Assembly: GCA_964036295.1 (NCBI GenBank)
Contig: OZ038465.1
Location: 3,171,115-3,235,114, forward strand
DNA length: 64,000 nucleotides
Direction: 5' to 3'
DNA from: Plumapathes pennacea
Lineage: Eukaryota; Cnidaria; Anthozoa; Antipatharia; Myriopathidae
The notes below the pieces were generated by a model. The model saw only the letters and a list, made by a program, of their open reading frames with translations. It had not been told where the DNA came from and searched no databases. The number at the start of each line of letters is the position of its first letter. Positions within the stretch are counted from its first letter, which is position 1. Made by a program: the position numbers and the translations under genes. This document shows, one piece after another, positions 51,523 through 62,805 of the stretch.

Positions 51523-54213
51523 GATGCCTTGTGATGCTGTGTGCTGCCTTTTCAGTACTGTGTGTTGCTGTGTGATGCCTTGTGATACTGTATGCTGCTG
51601 TGTAATGCCTTGTGATGCTGTGTGCTGCCTTTTCAGTACTGTGTGTTGCTGTGTGATGCCTTGTGATACTTTATGCTGCTGTGTAATGCCTTGTGATGCT
51701 GTGTGATGCCTTGTCAGTACTGTGTGTTGCTGTGTGATGCTTTGTGATACTGTATGCTGCTGTGTAATGCCTTGTGATGCTGTGTGATGCCTTGTCAGTA
51801 CTGTGTAATGCCTTGTGATGCTGTGTGATGCCTTTTCAGTACTGTGTGATGCCTTGTGATACTGTATGCTGCTGTGTAATGCCTTGTGATGCTGTGTAAT
51901 GCCTTGTCAATACTGTGTGATGCCTTGTGATACTGTATGCTGCTGTGTAATACCTTGCAATGCTATGTGATTGATGCCTTGTGTTGCTGTGTAATACCTT
52001 GTGATGCCTTGGGATACTGTATGCTGCTGTGAATGCCTTTTCAGTACTGTGTGATGCTTTGTGATGCTGTATGCTGCTGTGTAATGCCTTGTGATGCTGT
52101 GTAATGCCTTGTCAGTACTGTGTAATGCCTTGTTATACTGTATGCTGCTGTGTAATGCCTTGTGATGCTGTGTGATGCCTTGTCAGTACTGTGTAATGCC
52201 TTGTGATACTGTATGCTGCTGTGTAATGCCTTGTGATGCTGTGTGATGCCTTTTCTGTACTGTGTGATGCCTTTTCTGTACTGTGTGATGCCTTGTGATA
52301 CTGTATGATGCTGTGTAATGCCTTGTGATGCTGTGTAATGCCTTGTCAATACTGTGTGATGCCTTGTGATACTGTATGCTGCTGTGTAATGCCTTGTGAT
52401 GCTGTATGCTGCTGTGTAATGCCTTGCAATGCTATGTGATTGATGCCTTGTGTTGCTGTGTAATACCTTGTGATGCCTTGGGATACTGTATGCTGCTGTG
52501 TATAATGCCTTGAGATGCTGTGTGATACCTTGTGATGCTGTGGTGCTTTGTGATGCTTTGTAATACCTTGTGATGTTGTATGATGCCTTGTGATACTGTG
52601 TAATACCTTGTGATGCTGTGTAATACCTTGTGATACTGTGTAATACCTTGTGATGCTGTGTGATGCCTTGCGATACTGTATGCTGCAGTGTATATTGCCT
52701 TGTGATGCCTTGTGATGCTGTGTAATACCTTGTGATGCTGTGTAATGCCTTGTGATGCTGTGTGATGCTTTGTTTTGCTGTGTGTTGCTTTGTGATACCT
52801 TGTGATGCTGTATGATGCCTTGTGATACTGTGTAATACCTTGTGATGCTGTGTGAATTGCCTTGGTATACTGTATGCTGCTGTGTATAATGCCTTGAGAT
52901 GCTGTGTGATACCTTGTGATGCTGTGTGATGCTTTGTGATGCTTTGTAATACCTTGTGATGTTGTATGATGCCTTTTGATACTGTGTAATACCTTGTGAT
53001 GCTGTGTAATGCCTTGTGATGCTGTGTGATGCTTTGTGTTGCTGTGTGATGCCTTGTGATGCTGTGTAATACCTTGTGATGCTGTGTGATGCTTTGTTTT
53101 GCTGTGTGTTGCTTTGTGATACCTTGTGATGCTGTATGATGCCTTGTGATACTGTGTAATACCTTGTGATGCTGTGTGAATTGCCTTGGTATACTGTATG
53201 CTGCTGTGTATAATGCCTTGAGATGCTGTGTGATACCTTGTGATGCTGTGTGATGCTTTGTGATGCTTTGTAATACCTTGTGATGTTGTATGATGCCTTT
53301 TGATACTGTGTAATACCTTGTGATGCTGTGTAATGCCTTGTGATGCTGTGTGATGCTTTGTGTTGCTGTGTGATGCCTTGTGATGCTGTGTAATACCTTG
53401 TGATGCTGTGTGATGCTTTGTTTTGCTGTGTGTTGCTTTGTGATACCTTGTGATGCTGTATGATGCCTTGTGATACTGTGTAATACCTTGTGATGCTGTG
53501 TGAATTGCCTTGGTATACTGTATGCTGCTGTGTATAATGCCTTGAGATGCTGTGTGATACCTTGTGATGCTGTGTGGTGCTTTGTGATGCTTTGTAATAC
53601 CTTGTGATGTTGTATGATGCCTTTTGATACTGTGTAATACCTTGTGATGCTGTGTAATGCCTTGTGATGCTGTGTGATGCTTTGTGTTGCTGTGTGATGC
53701 CTTGTGATGCTGTGTAATACCTTGTGATGCTGTGTGATGCTTTGTTTTGCTGTGTGTTGCTTTGTGATACCTTGTGATGCTGTGTGTTGCCTTGTGATGC
53801 TGTGTGATGCCTTGTGATACTGTGTAATACCTTGTGATGCTGTGTGATGCTTTGTGTTGCTGTGTGATGCCTTGTGATGCTGTGTAATACCTTGTGATGC
53901 TGTGTGATGCTTTGTGTTGCTGTGTGATGCCTTGTGATGCTGTGTGATTGCCGTGTGATGCTTTGTGTTGCTGGGTGATGCTGTGTGATACCTTGTGATA
54001 CTGTGTGATGCCTTGTGATGCTGTGTGATACCTTGTGATGCTGTGTGATGCCTCGTGTTGCTGTGTAATACCTTGTGTTGCTGTGTGATGCTCTGTGTTG
54101 CTGTGATACCTTGTGATGCTGTGTGATGCCTTGTGATGCTGTGTTACTGTTGCCGTGTGATGCTTTGTGTTGCTGGGTGATGCTGTGTGATGCCTTTTGA
54201 TGCTGTGCATTGC
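51523..54213. repeat. Minisatellite array 2 with 324-bp higher-order repeat
   Basis: About 2.7 kb of units such as TGTGTGATGCCTTGTGATGC. The marker GAATTGCCTTGGTATAC recurs at 52854, 53178 and 53502, exactly 324 bp apart, showing higher-order amplification of a block of many small units. The 592-codon minus frame (52432-54210) exists because units lack stops in that frame and the period is a multiple of three. Only His, Thr, Ser, Gln, Lys and Tyr-rich text results; there is no sign of a real protein. Confidence 0.95.
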
Positions 54214-54396
54214 TGTTGAAATTGACGGATTATAATATACGCCGATAAAACTTCTGTTTCTGGTTTCCTGACCGATGGCTGAATTGATATTGCATGCACT
54301 CCACTATATAATGTCAATCAAATGTGAGTTAGCCGGAGTCAACTTGTTTTTCCTTTTTCTCTCTCCAGGCAACCAAATGTGATATATCAACATTTG

Positions 54397-54617
54397 GTGT
54401 CTTCTCGCAACTGGGAAACGCCGTTCTGAATCTCCCAAGGCCCGTGGTTATTGCTAGTAGACGTCAGTTACTTGATAGTTTTTTAGACGTTGAACACAGC
54501 ACATTTAAGTAACGAGATGATGTTCTGCCAAATTCGATCGACATCATAGTGTGTATTCACATTGGAGCATAAAATTATTAAAACAACTCATTCTAGTCTG
54601 ACCCGGTTAATTGTTAT
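54397..54617 (-). repeat. Inverted copy of the Gypsy 5' region
   Basis: Reverse complement of 43310-43510, including AACGCCGTTCTGAATCTCCC and CTCATTCTAGTCTGACCCGG. It breaks cleanly into the LINE fragment at 54621. Confidence 0.88.
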
Positions 54618-54620
54618 TAT

Positions 54621-54705
54621 ATGACGTTGCCTGGAGATACAGGAAAACGCAACAATTCAATACTCCTAAAAGGAACCAGCAAGTTTGCTCTCACGCAAGC
54701 AACGT
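54621..54705 (+). repeat. LINE 5' end fragment
   Basis: About 85 bp nearly identical to the first bases of the LINE ORF at 29179-29095 (GAAAACGCAACAATTCA; GCAAGTTTGCTCTCACG), read on the plus strand. The rest of the LINE is missing. Confidence 0.9.
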
Positions 54706-54726
54706 TTACTGGACTGTTATCATCCG

Positions 54727-55118
54727 TAAAAGGAAAGTCTGCACAACGTTTTTATTAGGTAATACATAACGTTGCAGCCTGACGTTAAAAGAACGTCAGC
54801 ACACAACGTTTTTTGGAGGTAACTGTAAAACGTTGTTATCTTTCGTAAAAATAACGTCGGCACAACGTTTTCTGTAGGTAAGCTATAACGTTGTAGCCTA
54901 ACGTTAAAAGGACGTCAGTTCATAACGTTTTCTGGAGGTAACTTAAAAACGTTACAACCTTAACGTGTGTACAACGTTTATTAAACGTCAATACCTAACG
55001 TTGTCCGAACGTGGCTAAGCAACGTTGTGATCTGACGTGACTACAACGTTCTTGAAACGTTAAAAATGACGTAACCAATCCACAACCTTGGTACAACGTT
55101 GTATAAACGTTTGTGTTT
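54727..55118. repeat. ACGTT-rich block, copy 2
   Basis: Reverse complement of 25447-25862. It follows directly on the LINE 5' fragment, in the same order and orientation that the full LINE and block 1 show. Confidence 0.9.
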
Positions 55119-55127
55119 GTTATTTTT

Positions 55128-56527
55128 TATATATCACTTTTGAGTAGTAGTTATAGTAGCTAGTAGTAGTTTCAGTGTTAACACCTCTTTTACAGTCAGG
55201 TCGAGCCAGGCCAAGCGTTCATTTCTATATTTCCATAAAGGTAAGATTTACTTTAATTTACATTTGATCCTGGTGACCTTTGCTAATTTTGTCTGTTGGT
55301 TAATTTGTTATCTTCCTAATTTATACAAAGCTTTTAATTTATTTCGCTTATGCGTTTGTAGTGTACAGATCTACCATAATTTTCGTGGCTATAAACCTTT
55401 TTGTAAGTTTTGTGGCTGTCTAACCTGAGCCGCAACGTCGATCGAACAATGCCGAACAGTAATTCGATAACTATAAATAATTTGTCATTTTTACGAATGC
55501 TATTTGCGTTAATGTTGCGGCAGTGTGTTAGTCCCAGATCACACATAGACTACAAGAATTCTGAATTTCCTAGACGTTAACACGGCCGTAATCACAATAC
55601 AGTACACTCAAGATCGCCCGGACGTGTCGGACCAATTTATCCCTGCAGATGAATATCTTGGTACCCCAAGGAGTGTGCCGAACTATAGAAGATATGCTCG
55701 TGGCTGCGTGCATTCACGCCACGCGCTCTGATTGGCTCCTCAATCTCGGAATAAATGTTTTAGTATATACCACACAAGTTTAATAGCCAACTCCTAAATA
55801 GCTATTTTATTTCCGACAAAGTGGGCAAAAATTGGGTTCGCGCGCCATTTTGTTTTACCGGAAGCTGCCGGGAGGTGAATAGTACTTGATATTCCGAGAT
55901 TGAGGATCCAATCAGAGCGCGCGAAAAGCACTATTCACTTGTGTGGTATATACTAACAAGTACTATTCACCTCCCGGCGGCTTCCGGTAAAAAAATGGCG
56001 CGCGAGCCCAAGTTTTGCCCACTTTTGTCGGAAATATAATAGCTATTTGGGAGTTGGCTATTAAACTTGTGTGGTATATACTAAAACAATTATTCACCGA
56101 AGTGGAGGTGAATAGCGGTGGATATTTACCGAAAATATTAACCGAACATCGGAACATATGATAAAATTTACTTACCTCGAAACTGATCTGGTGAAGGTAT
56201 TGCACGTCCGGCAATCACACGTTCTTCTGATTTACATCCCAAATAGATGCAACTGCGTACCGTCGATGTAGTTTGGGATCATTAGTTACGGCTGATCACA
56301 AATGCCAGACAAAATTCCACAGCTACATTATTACGAAGCTCAAAGCATGTATTGTTCTGCTGCCGAGCGGAAGTCCTCGGTTGGCCTGGGTACTTGTCAC
56401 TTGATACGTTTGAGCCAATGAGAGCCTTTCGATCTAAGATCAGAACGACCGTTGTATCTGCTGGAAATGGCGCGCGCTTGCCGTTGAACTGTGATTTAGC
56501 AAAAAGCATTAATTCGGTTGTAGTGAA
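55128..56527. repeat. Large inverted duplication, arm 2
   Basis: Counterpart of 50360-51425. It is interrupted at about 55725-56118 by two MITEs, where arm 1 has about 90 bp of other sequence. Confidence 0.85.
55759..56085. mobile_element. Two TTAGTATA-family MITEs, head to head
   Basis: Copy A (55759-55955) is complete, with TTAGTATATACCACAC and GTGTGGTATATACTAA ends. Copy B (about 55957-56085) lacks its left end. The copies are inverted relative to each other. The minus ORF at 55963-56214 spans MITE and arm sequence and is not a gene. Confidence 0.85.
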
Positions 56528-56639
56528 ATCACAGGCAACCCAGGCTCAGGGGGCCTGGAAGCGAGTTTCATTTTATAAGAGTTTGAGTGGGGATCTAGAT
56601 GGCGCAAAATAATTTAGGAAATACTGAAATACTAGAAAA

Positions 56640-57522
56640 ATAAGACATCTGACTAAATCATTCAAGGCTCCAAGTTCCGATTGCTCTGAGCGAATACGGT
56701 AGCCGAAACTGGCGACAGAAGCGTAGTAAAACAATACTTCGAAGGAAAATGATCAGCATACAGATTTTAATACATTCTTGAAGTGATCGAGTTACAAGCT
56801 ATACGGGATAGAATATATTTGTCACGGTGATTGTTCAATTTCCACTGACTAACCTTTGTTGCTTGTCCTTTCTAAATAAGTATCTGAGTTTAACACAAAA
56901 CGGCGTCTGAAGCTCCCGATTTGCTTTCAAGCGCTGTTCCCTTTGCGGAGTTGTCTGTGTTACCCGCTTCTGTTCATGTCGCTTTTGGTCGGCATTCATG
57001 CGCTGTTGTCTTTGCGGAGTCTTCTCTTTGGCCCGCTTTTTCTCCTGAAGGTCTCGATTCGCTTTCAAGCGCTGTTCTCTTTGCGGAGTTCTCTGTGTTA
57101 CCCGTTTCTCTTCATGTCGCTTTCGATCGGCATTCATGCGCTGTTTTCTCTGCGGAGTCTTTTCTTCGGTCCGCTTTTGCTCTTGGAGTGCCTGTTCCTT
57201 TCTCTTTTGAAGACGAGCTTCGCGAGACCGTTCTGTTTCAAGTTTTCTAGTTTTCAAATTCATTTTCGTGAACGCAGTTACGTACAATTGTTGCTTTGTT
57301 CAAATCTTTCTTAAAAACATGGCGGTGACGCTAGTCGATAGCCTTATTTGGACATTGCCTTAGGCACCTGGCCTAAAAAGGTCGCATCGCACAAACAAAC
57401 ACACACACAAACACACAAACACACGAACATTAGATTTCGAGATGGCGACGCGCTTGGAGTCTTCAAATGAGCCGACTATGTTGCATTAGCGTCGTAAATA
57501 TTTCCCTCATTTCGTTCGGGGA
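56640..57522 (-). mobile_element. Arginine-rich ORF family, copy 3 (longest ORF)
   Basis: Third copy of the family at 9031 and 21831. Its minus ORF (56835-57287, 150 aa) has the shared ends, but the middle holds extra repeat units of the type TPQREQRLKANR and TPQRQQRMNADQKRHE, which alternate. Variation in repeat number suggests ongoing slippage. No enzyme motif is present. Confidence 0.6.
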
Positions 57523-57723
57523 AAAGAAGTGAAACTTTGCTTTGGTGTTTATTTACCTACGAACTATCTGTGGTAGCGATTACAGCGTTTTCGGGCAAAT
57601 TTTGCGCCCGCTGTGGGTAACGATAAGAAAGAAGGGAAGGTAGGAGACGACTCGTTCGAGTGAGTCGAACTCTGGGCAATTTTTCTCCTCAAAATTCAAA
57701 ATTAGTCAAATGCTACCTCAACC

Positions 57724-57992
57724 ACAGCATTGGCGAAGACATTCTCCAACTATCCGAAAAGCGTTTGTGCGCTGTTAGGCCTGGGCGCCAGGCGGAGGCT
57801 GTGGTTTGGTTAGGCGCCCAGGCCTAACCGCGCACAAACGATTTTCGGTGGTAACGCTTTCCAGACATACGCATCAAAATGGCCGCGAAGGAGTGAATTT
57901 GAGGCGTGCAATGGCGCCGTACTCGTCGGAAATGGAGCAGACCAGGGATTACCTTGCTCAGATAGTTGGAGAATGTCTTCGCCAATGCTGTG
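57724..57992. mobile_element. Foldback element
   Basis: Outer arms ACAGCATTGGCGAAGACATT / its complement at 57961-57992; inner arms GCGTTTGTGCGC...GGCGCC at 57760-57790 and 57813-57840. The plus ORF at 57806-58075 is within this element. Confidence 0.8.
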
Positions 57993-58859
57993 GGCGGCAA
58001 AGTACAACGGGAGTCGCTCGTGGGTCTGCTGTCAGGAGGCTAGGCTCCTCCATGATTGTCTTAATTGTCTTGTGACATAACCCATAGTCGACAATTATGT
58101 ATGAGAGTCATTGTCCGGATTTCTTTGTGAGACTTTTAAACTTCTTACACACATCTGTCAAAACAGGAACTTTCGTGATCTTAGCCGTAATTGCTGTACA
58201 GAGATCAGGGACGACATTCCGTTGGAACTAATTTAAAACGTAAAAAGGGTCGTTTTCAGTGGGAGAAATTCGTGACAGTTATCATAGTTTCTGCACTCTG
58301 CTGTAAACAGCCTGACTTACCGCGTCGAGACGGTAATTCGTGACTTTAGAGCTTCGAATGTCAGTATAATCCCCTGTTGGGGTTTCCGGGCACACGCAAT
58401 GGAATGTAAGGACCTTCTTCATTGTACAATATACTGAACAAGTTCAAAAGCATTGCCGCAAACACTAGTTCTTGAAAATGTTGGGACTGGCAAGCGATAA
58501 ATAGACAGCACAATGAATTTGATACTTTGAGTCAAACTCGTGCTAACTGATCAGTATAGTTGCAGTCAGGCGAGCGCGAGATTACTACACACAATTCTTT
58601 ATTCAAACACAGTGCAAAGCTTTTGTTTTCCTTACAACTATAATATTTTACTACCTTCGTCCATAAGCAGCGGCTATTTCGCTTGTTCTACCCAACAGCA
58701 TTACCGGAATGCGTGCTACCCGGCTATCAACTGAACTCCGGAGTAGGAAACTAAAAAAGCTTCAAGACAGTCGACTCAGATTGTGTGTATGACAAAGAAT
58801 GCAGGAACAAAATCCGTGGATAAATTCAACCTGTGAAGCTAAAATGCGCCTTCCACGTC
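57993..58859. other. Intergenic, nothing recognised
   Basis: No exon with splice support, no clear repeat and no RNA gene is seen in this stretch. Confidence 0.4.
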
Positions 58860-59060
58860 ACCCTGTGGGCACTCCAGCAGAGTTACACGCAATTGAGCGT
58901 GAGAGTCCACTCTGAAGACTGACTTCCGCTTGAGCGTGAAAGTCCACTCTGAAGATGACTTCCGGCTCAGGTAGTCGAAACGTCAGTCACTAACAACAGT
59001 CTTTCTGGAGACTACCTTAACCCGGACGATCACAACCTACTGTTCACGCTCCTAGGTTCA
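58860..59060 (+). mobile_element. Penelope-like retroelement tail (candidate)
   Basis: Two imperfect tandem units of about 41 bp (TGAGCGTGAGAGTCCACTCT / TGAGCGTGAAAGTCCACTCT), followed by CTGAAGATGACTTCC and GTCGAAACGTCAGTC. The pair CTGAnGA ... CGAAAC is the hammerhead ribozyme core often found repeated in Penelope-like elements. Stems I and III could not be confirmed by eye. No protein part is seen. Confidence 0.4.
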
Positions 59061-59549
59061 AACCATTTGCTATGAACGTTTTTTGTAGCAATGAGTACAT
59101 TGCCGCAACTCTATGTGTTGTTTTCTTGCTATCTAGTCAACGGCTAAAGAAAAAAAGAATGCATTGCAATTTGAGTTTGATCTTTTCGTCAAAATCGGTC
59201 ATTTTTAAGAAAAAACAATAAAAAAAAGGAAAAGAAGAAGTAGAAGAAGAAAAAAACAAAAACATGCATATGCAATTTTTGATATTTCATACAGCAGCGC
59301 GAAGAAATATTAATGTCATCAAATACATAATGTACAGAAATATGCATGTCAATTCTGCACCGTGGTCAAACCAATTAAGTTTGGAGACATAAATCCTTGC
59401 CTTACTCTTTCTGTTTTCCAGTGCGTGTATTCATTCAGACACTTCTAGGCTCACGGTAAACAAGTTCTGTTGAGGACGCCAAGCTGATATTCTCTATCGC
59501 TACGTTTGTTCTCCGTGAATGAGTCAATAGATCTGCCGTCATCTCCCTC
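59061..59549. other. 3' flank of the GPCR gene
   Basis: AT-rich. It would contain the GPCR 3' untranslated region on the minus strand. An A-rich stretch (59210-59265) is the only notable composition. Confidence 0.4.
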
Positions 59550-60507
59550 TCACCACATATCTCTCAGGCCTTGCCTAATATTTGGAAGAAAATAAAACAG
59601 AATCCATGGATTTACGGCGCTGTTAGAGTAGGCCAGGTAGGCAGAAATCTGAAACAAAAGCGATTGTGAAGGAAAAGGGCCACCATAGAAGTCGTAAAGC
59701 ATGGCAATGGCAAGTGGTAACCAGCTTAACGCAAATGCAGAAACTATACATAGCGACATTTTTGTGATGTTTCTATTCTGCTTTTGTCGTCTTGCGGTTC
59801 TTGTTTCTGCGTTTCCCGCTGTTACATTACCGTGAAGTGTCTTTATCCTGAGCGTCAACGAGGTTGCTGTGTACAATACTGCGATCAATGTTAAAGGTGC
59901 CAGTCCAAAGAGGATAATTACGGTTGAGAAGAAAACCCTGTTTGTTTGCCAGTCCATTGTGCAATACACTTTATTGCATTTTCCAGGTGAAACGTTAAAG
60001 AAGAGAAAATATGGCGAATGGATAACCATGGCTACACTCCAAGTGACTAGGATCAGCTTTGTCCGTCGGCGAGGTATGAAGCGTCTAGCTTTCATGGGGT
60101 ACACCACAGCAATGAACCTTTCTATCGCTATTATAACCAGACTTTGGATCGAAACAGATGAGGATATACCAGCGAAAAACATAACTGACTTACAAGAGAG
60201 TTGACCTACTGCTCCTGTTATAAGCCATCGCTCGGGCTCACCCAACCAAATTTCGACAATTGCTTTGGGCCACAAAAAGAGAGGATACAATACGTCGGAC
60301 ACGGCCATGTTGACGATGAAGGCGTTCGTGTTTGTTCTCGTCAACGGGTTCTTCTTAAACACTGTGATAACAAGGAGATTTCCAACGAGAGCGGACTGAC
60401 ATTATGATGGACAGCACTATGGTCTGAACCACTTTGAGTCCAGTTGGTCGGGAGAAATTAAGGCAGGCCTCTTCACTGGACACTGTGCTTGAGGTACGGT
60501 TATCCAT
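59550..60507 (-). CDS. Class A (rhodopsin-like) GPCR, apparent 1-base frameshift in TM1
   Basis: A single-exon receptor of about 319 codons starting at the ATG 60505-60507. The N terminus has two N-glycosylation sites (NRT, NFS). TM1 is split: SIIM in the first frame, then ALVGNLLVITVF (with the GN motif) in the next, so one base is lost or gained near 60397-60403. From there the frame is open to 59550. Visible features are AVSD in TM2, Cys at the top of TM3, ERFIAVVYP (the D/ERY motif), TM5 FSTVIILFGLAPLTLI, a basic third loop (TARRQKQNR), FALSWLPLAIAMLY in TM6 and NSAVNPWILFYF in TM7 (NPxxY with W-I-L-F-Y). The ligand cannot be told; this resembles peptide/amine-like cnidarian receptors. 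It is either a real gene with an assembly indel or a recent pseudogene. Confidence 0.85.
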
Positions 60508-61460
60508 TTTAAGGTTCTGAAACTCTTCAGTCTCCTACACGCGGTATCTGACACTACATCAAAATTTTCGACCCTGTTTAATTATTGAAATGTCAAATTT
60601 AGAAGTCCCTTCTTCACTTTGCGGCTACGTTTGAAGTAACATTAGTGATTATTCTCACTCCACTTCCTAGAAACGTAACTAATTTAGGACTGAGTCAGTG
60701 ACGTAATGGGATTTGAAGGGCGACCTTTAGTTCCAAAGATCTTTATCAAGGTGTTGTGAATGTTGTAGTGGCTTTTTTAAAGTGCAGTTTATTGTATTTA
60801 CATTGGCTGTACTGAACCGTACTATAGAGTGCTCAACAATTTTAGATTTAAATTGATTGAGTTTTTTTTCCATGCAGTCATTTCGACAATTAGTTCTCCT
60901 CATTACGACAGCTGCATGGGAAGTAATAAAGTAATTCTGCACCGATAGTTACAAAGAAACCCGATCCAAACATCCGCCCTTTTTGTTAGTTTTTAATCTT
61001 TCGCCGCCCTCGACTCTTTTCCAAATTAAAACTTAAAAAATTCAAACAACATATGACCTCTACTCGAGAACGACAAAATGTATTGGTTTTCGTACTCATT
61101 TTGCCGTCCAATCGAGCAGTTTCACATTGTGTATGTCATCTGCCAACAATCGGAACTGAGTTTCAAGATTGAGTCAATCTAGTCGCCTCGGCGGTGCAGT
61201 TCACGATTTCCCAAAGTATTTGTTTAAAATATTTTACTTAGAAGCAAAGTTGGGTCCTAAAACTATTGTAGCTATTTTCTTCGCAAAAATAAAAGGAAAA
61301 AAACGGGCGGTCCTGGGTTCGTGCAATAGAACGCGCGGGGACTGAGGTCTAAGTTGCCTCGATAAAGGCTTGGTTACTCAGTACTTCTGTGTTTGATCTC
61401 GTGTTCGTGATTGATCAGAGTAAAACAGAGGGTTCGAGTAGTTATTTTGGACTCCTGATT
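60508..61460. other. Divergent intergenic region
   Basis: Lies between the start of the minus-strand GPCR and the plus-strand cytochrome b561 gene, so it should hold both promoters. I see no CpG-rich block, TATA box or repeat that stands out. A poorly supported 71-codon minus frame at 60727-60942 is ignored. Confidence 0.4.
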
Positions 61461-61466
61461 TCAGCG

Positions 61467-61531
61467 ATGGTTCACATAGTTGCACTGGGACTGCCCGCGT
61501 TTATCATTTGGAATGCCCAACCAGGATCGAG
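61467..61531 (+). CDS. CYB561D2: CYB561D2-like gene, first recognised exon (apparent frameshift)
   Basis: Acceptor CTGATTTCAG at 61464, donor CGA/GTAAGT after 61531. The first frame reads MVHIVALGLPAF and the second FIIWNAQPGS, which together match the first membrane helix and PGSS of CYB561D2. They are one base apart because of four T at 61500-61503 where three would keep the frame. About 20 N-terminal residues of the family are not seen, so an upstream exon is possible. Confidence 0.65.
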
Positions 61532-62306
61532 TAAGTTCAGAGTATAGGTTTACAACTGTACCAAGGAAATGTGATGGGAACGCAAAAATAGGAATCTGTT
61601 CAACTACAAAATACTACACATCTGTTGTGTTGTATTATTTAGCCTAACGGGAAGTTCTGGCTGCCCCAGGCTTGTGTGAACTGCCCGGCGATGTGAACCT
61701 ATTAAAATCAATCGTTGAAAATCCAATCGATAACGTTTTATTATCCCTAACCGACCTATAAACCCAAACACTATAATCACCCATTGTACATTTTAAAGTT
61801 GGTACTTCACAAGTAGAATATTTCAATATTCTATCAGTATTGTTTTAAGCTAAGTTTTATATAAATATCGAAAACACTAATGATGTGACATCAACCCTAG
61901 CATCATTTATTATATAAATGGCAGAGATAAATTACCTTAATTATCATAAATGATTTACATGTAACAAATGTCATTTTTGAATCAGAAAACAGTATCAATC
62001 ACCAAAAGAAAGAAATAACACAATATTCCTGGGTTAGTGTCACATTATATTATCACAATCAAAAATATATACCAATAAAAATAGCCATTCATACTTGATT
62101 AACGCCAAATGATGTTGGCCAAATTGTCACACAAAAAGCTTCTTTAATTTGTATTGATATCAATTTTTAAATATTGTTTATCAGTTGACATGGATTATTA
62201 TAAATCATTGATTTATTACATAAATCATTATTTTCATGCTTCTACAGTCGCTGGTGACAGTTCATGGAAATAGATGTACATGTAAATGGCTTATTGTTGT
62301 TTGCAG

Positions 62307-62344
62307 GTCTTTTCTCTTGGCACCCTACTCTCATGGCCCTTGGG
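62307..62344 (+). CDS. CYB561D2: CYB561D2-like gene, exon 2
   Basis: A 38-bp exon, acceptor TTTGCAG, donor GGG/GTAAGT. It encodes SLFSWHPTLMALG, the conserved family motif with a haem-ligand His in SWHP. Phases match exon 1 (split Ser) and exon 3. Confidence 0.88.
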
Positions 62345-62805
62345 GTAAGTTAATGATTAACTCAACTGAGCTGTATGTACAATACTGCATAGCTATATAT
62401 TATGTGAGAGGTTCATCATAATGGGCATCAAAGGTGAAATGCAAAGTCCTCTTCCAGGAGCTGTTTTTTAAAAGATGCGTACTGTATGTCAAATGTTTAA
62501 TTTCAACTGTACCAGAAAATAAATGTACAATAGTCTGTCAGTGCTTCTGCATATACTGTATTTTATGTTTTGATGAATACAACTTTCTTAAATATATCTT
62601 CAGTGATTTGACTGGGTTGAGTTGGAGGGGGGGGAGGGGAGGGGTAAAGTTATGGGTAAACAATTGAAGCTTGTAGGTTTGTATTCGCTGTTCTAACAGC
62701 TTTTAAATTCCTGGATGCATCAAAAAGGCAGCGTGAGAATCATCCTCAGCTCATAATGTGTGTAATGTAATAACACCTATTTTCCCTTTCTAATCCATTA
62801 CCTAG

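Noticed and set aside
52432..54210. 592-codon open frame
   Set aside because: It is entirely inside a minisatellite; the frame is open only because the units lack stops and have periods divisible by three.
59869..60204. 111-aa plus-strand ORF
   Set aside because: It is antisense to the GPCR coding sequence.
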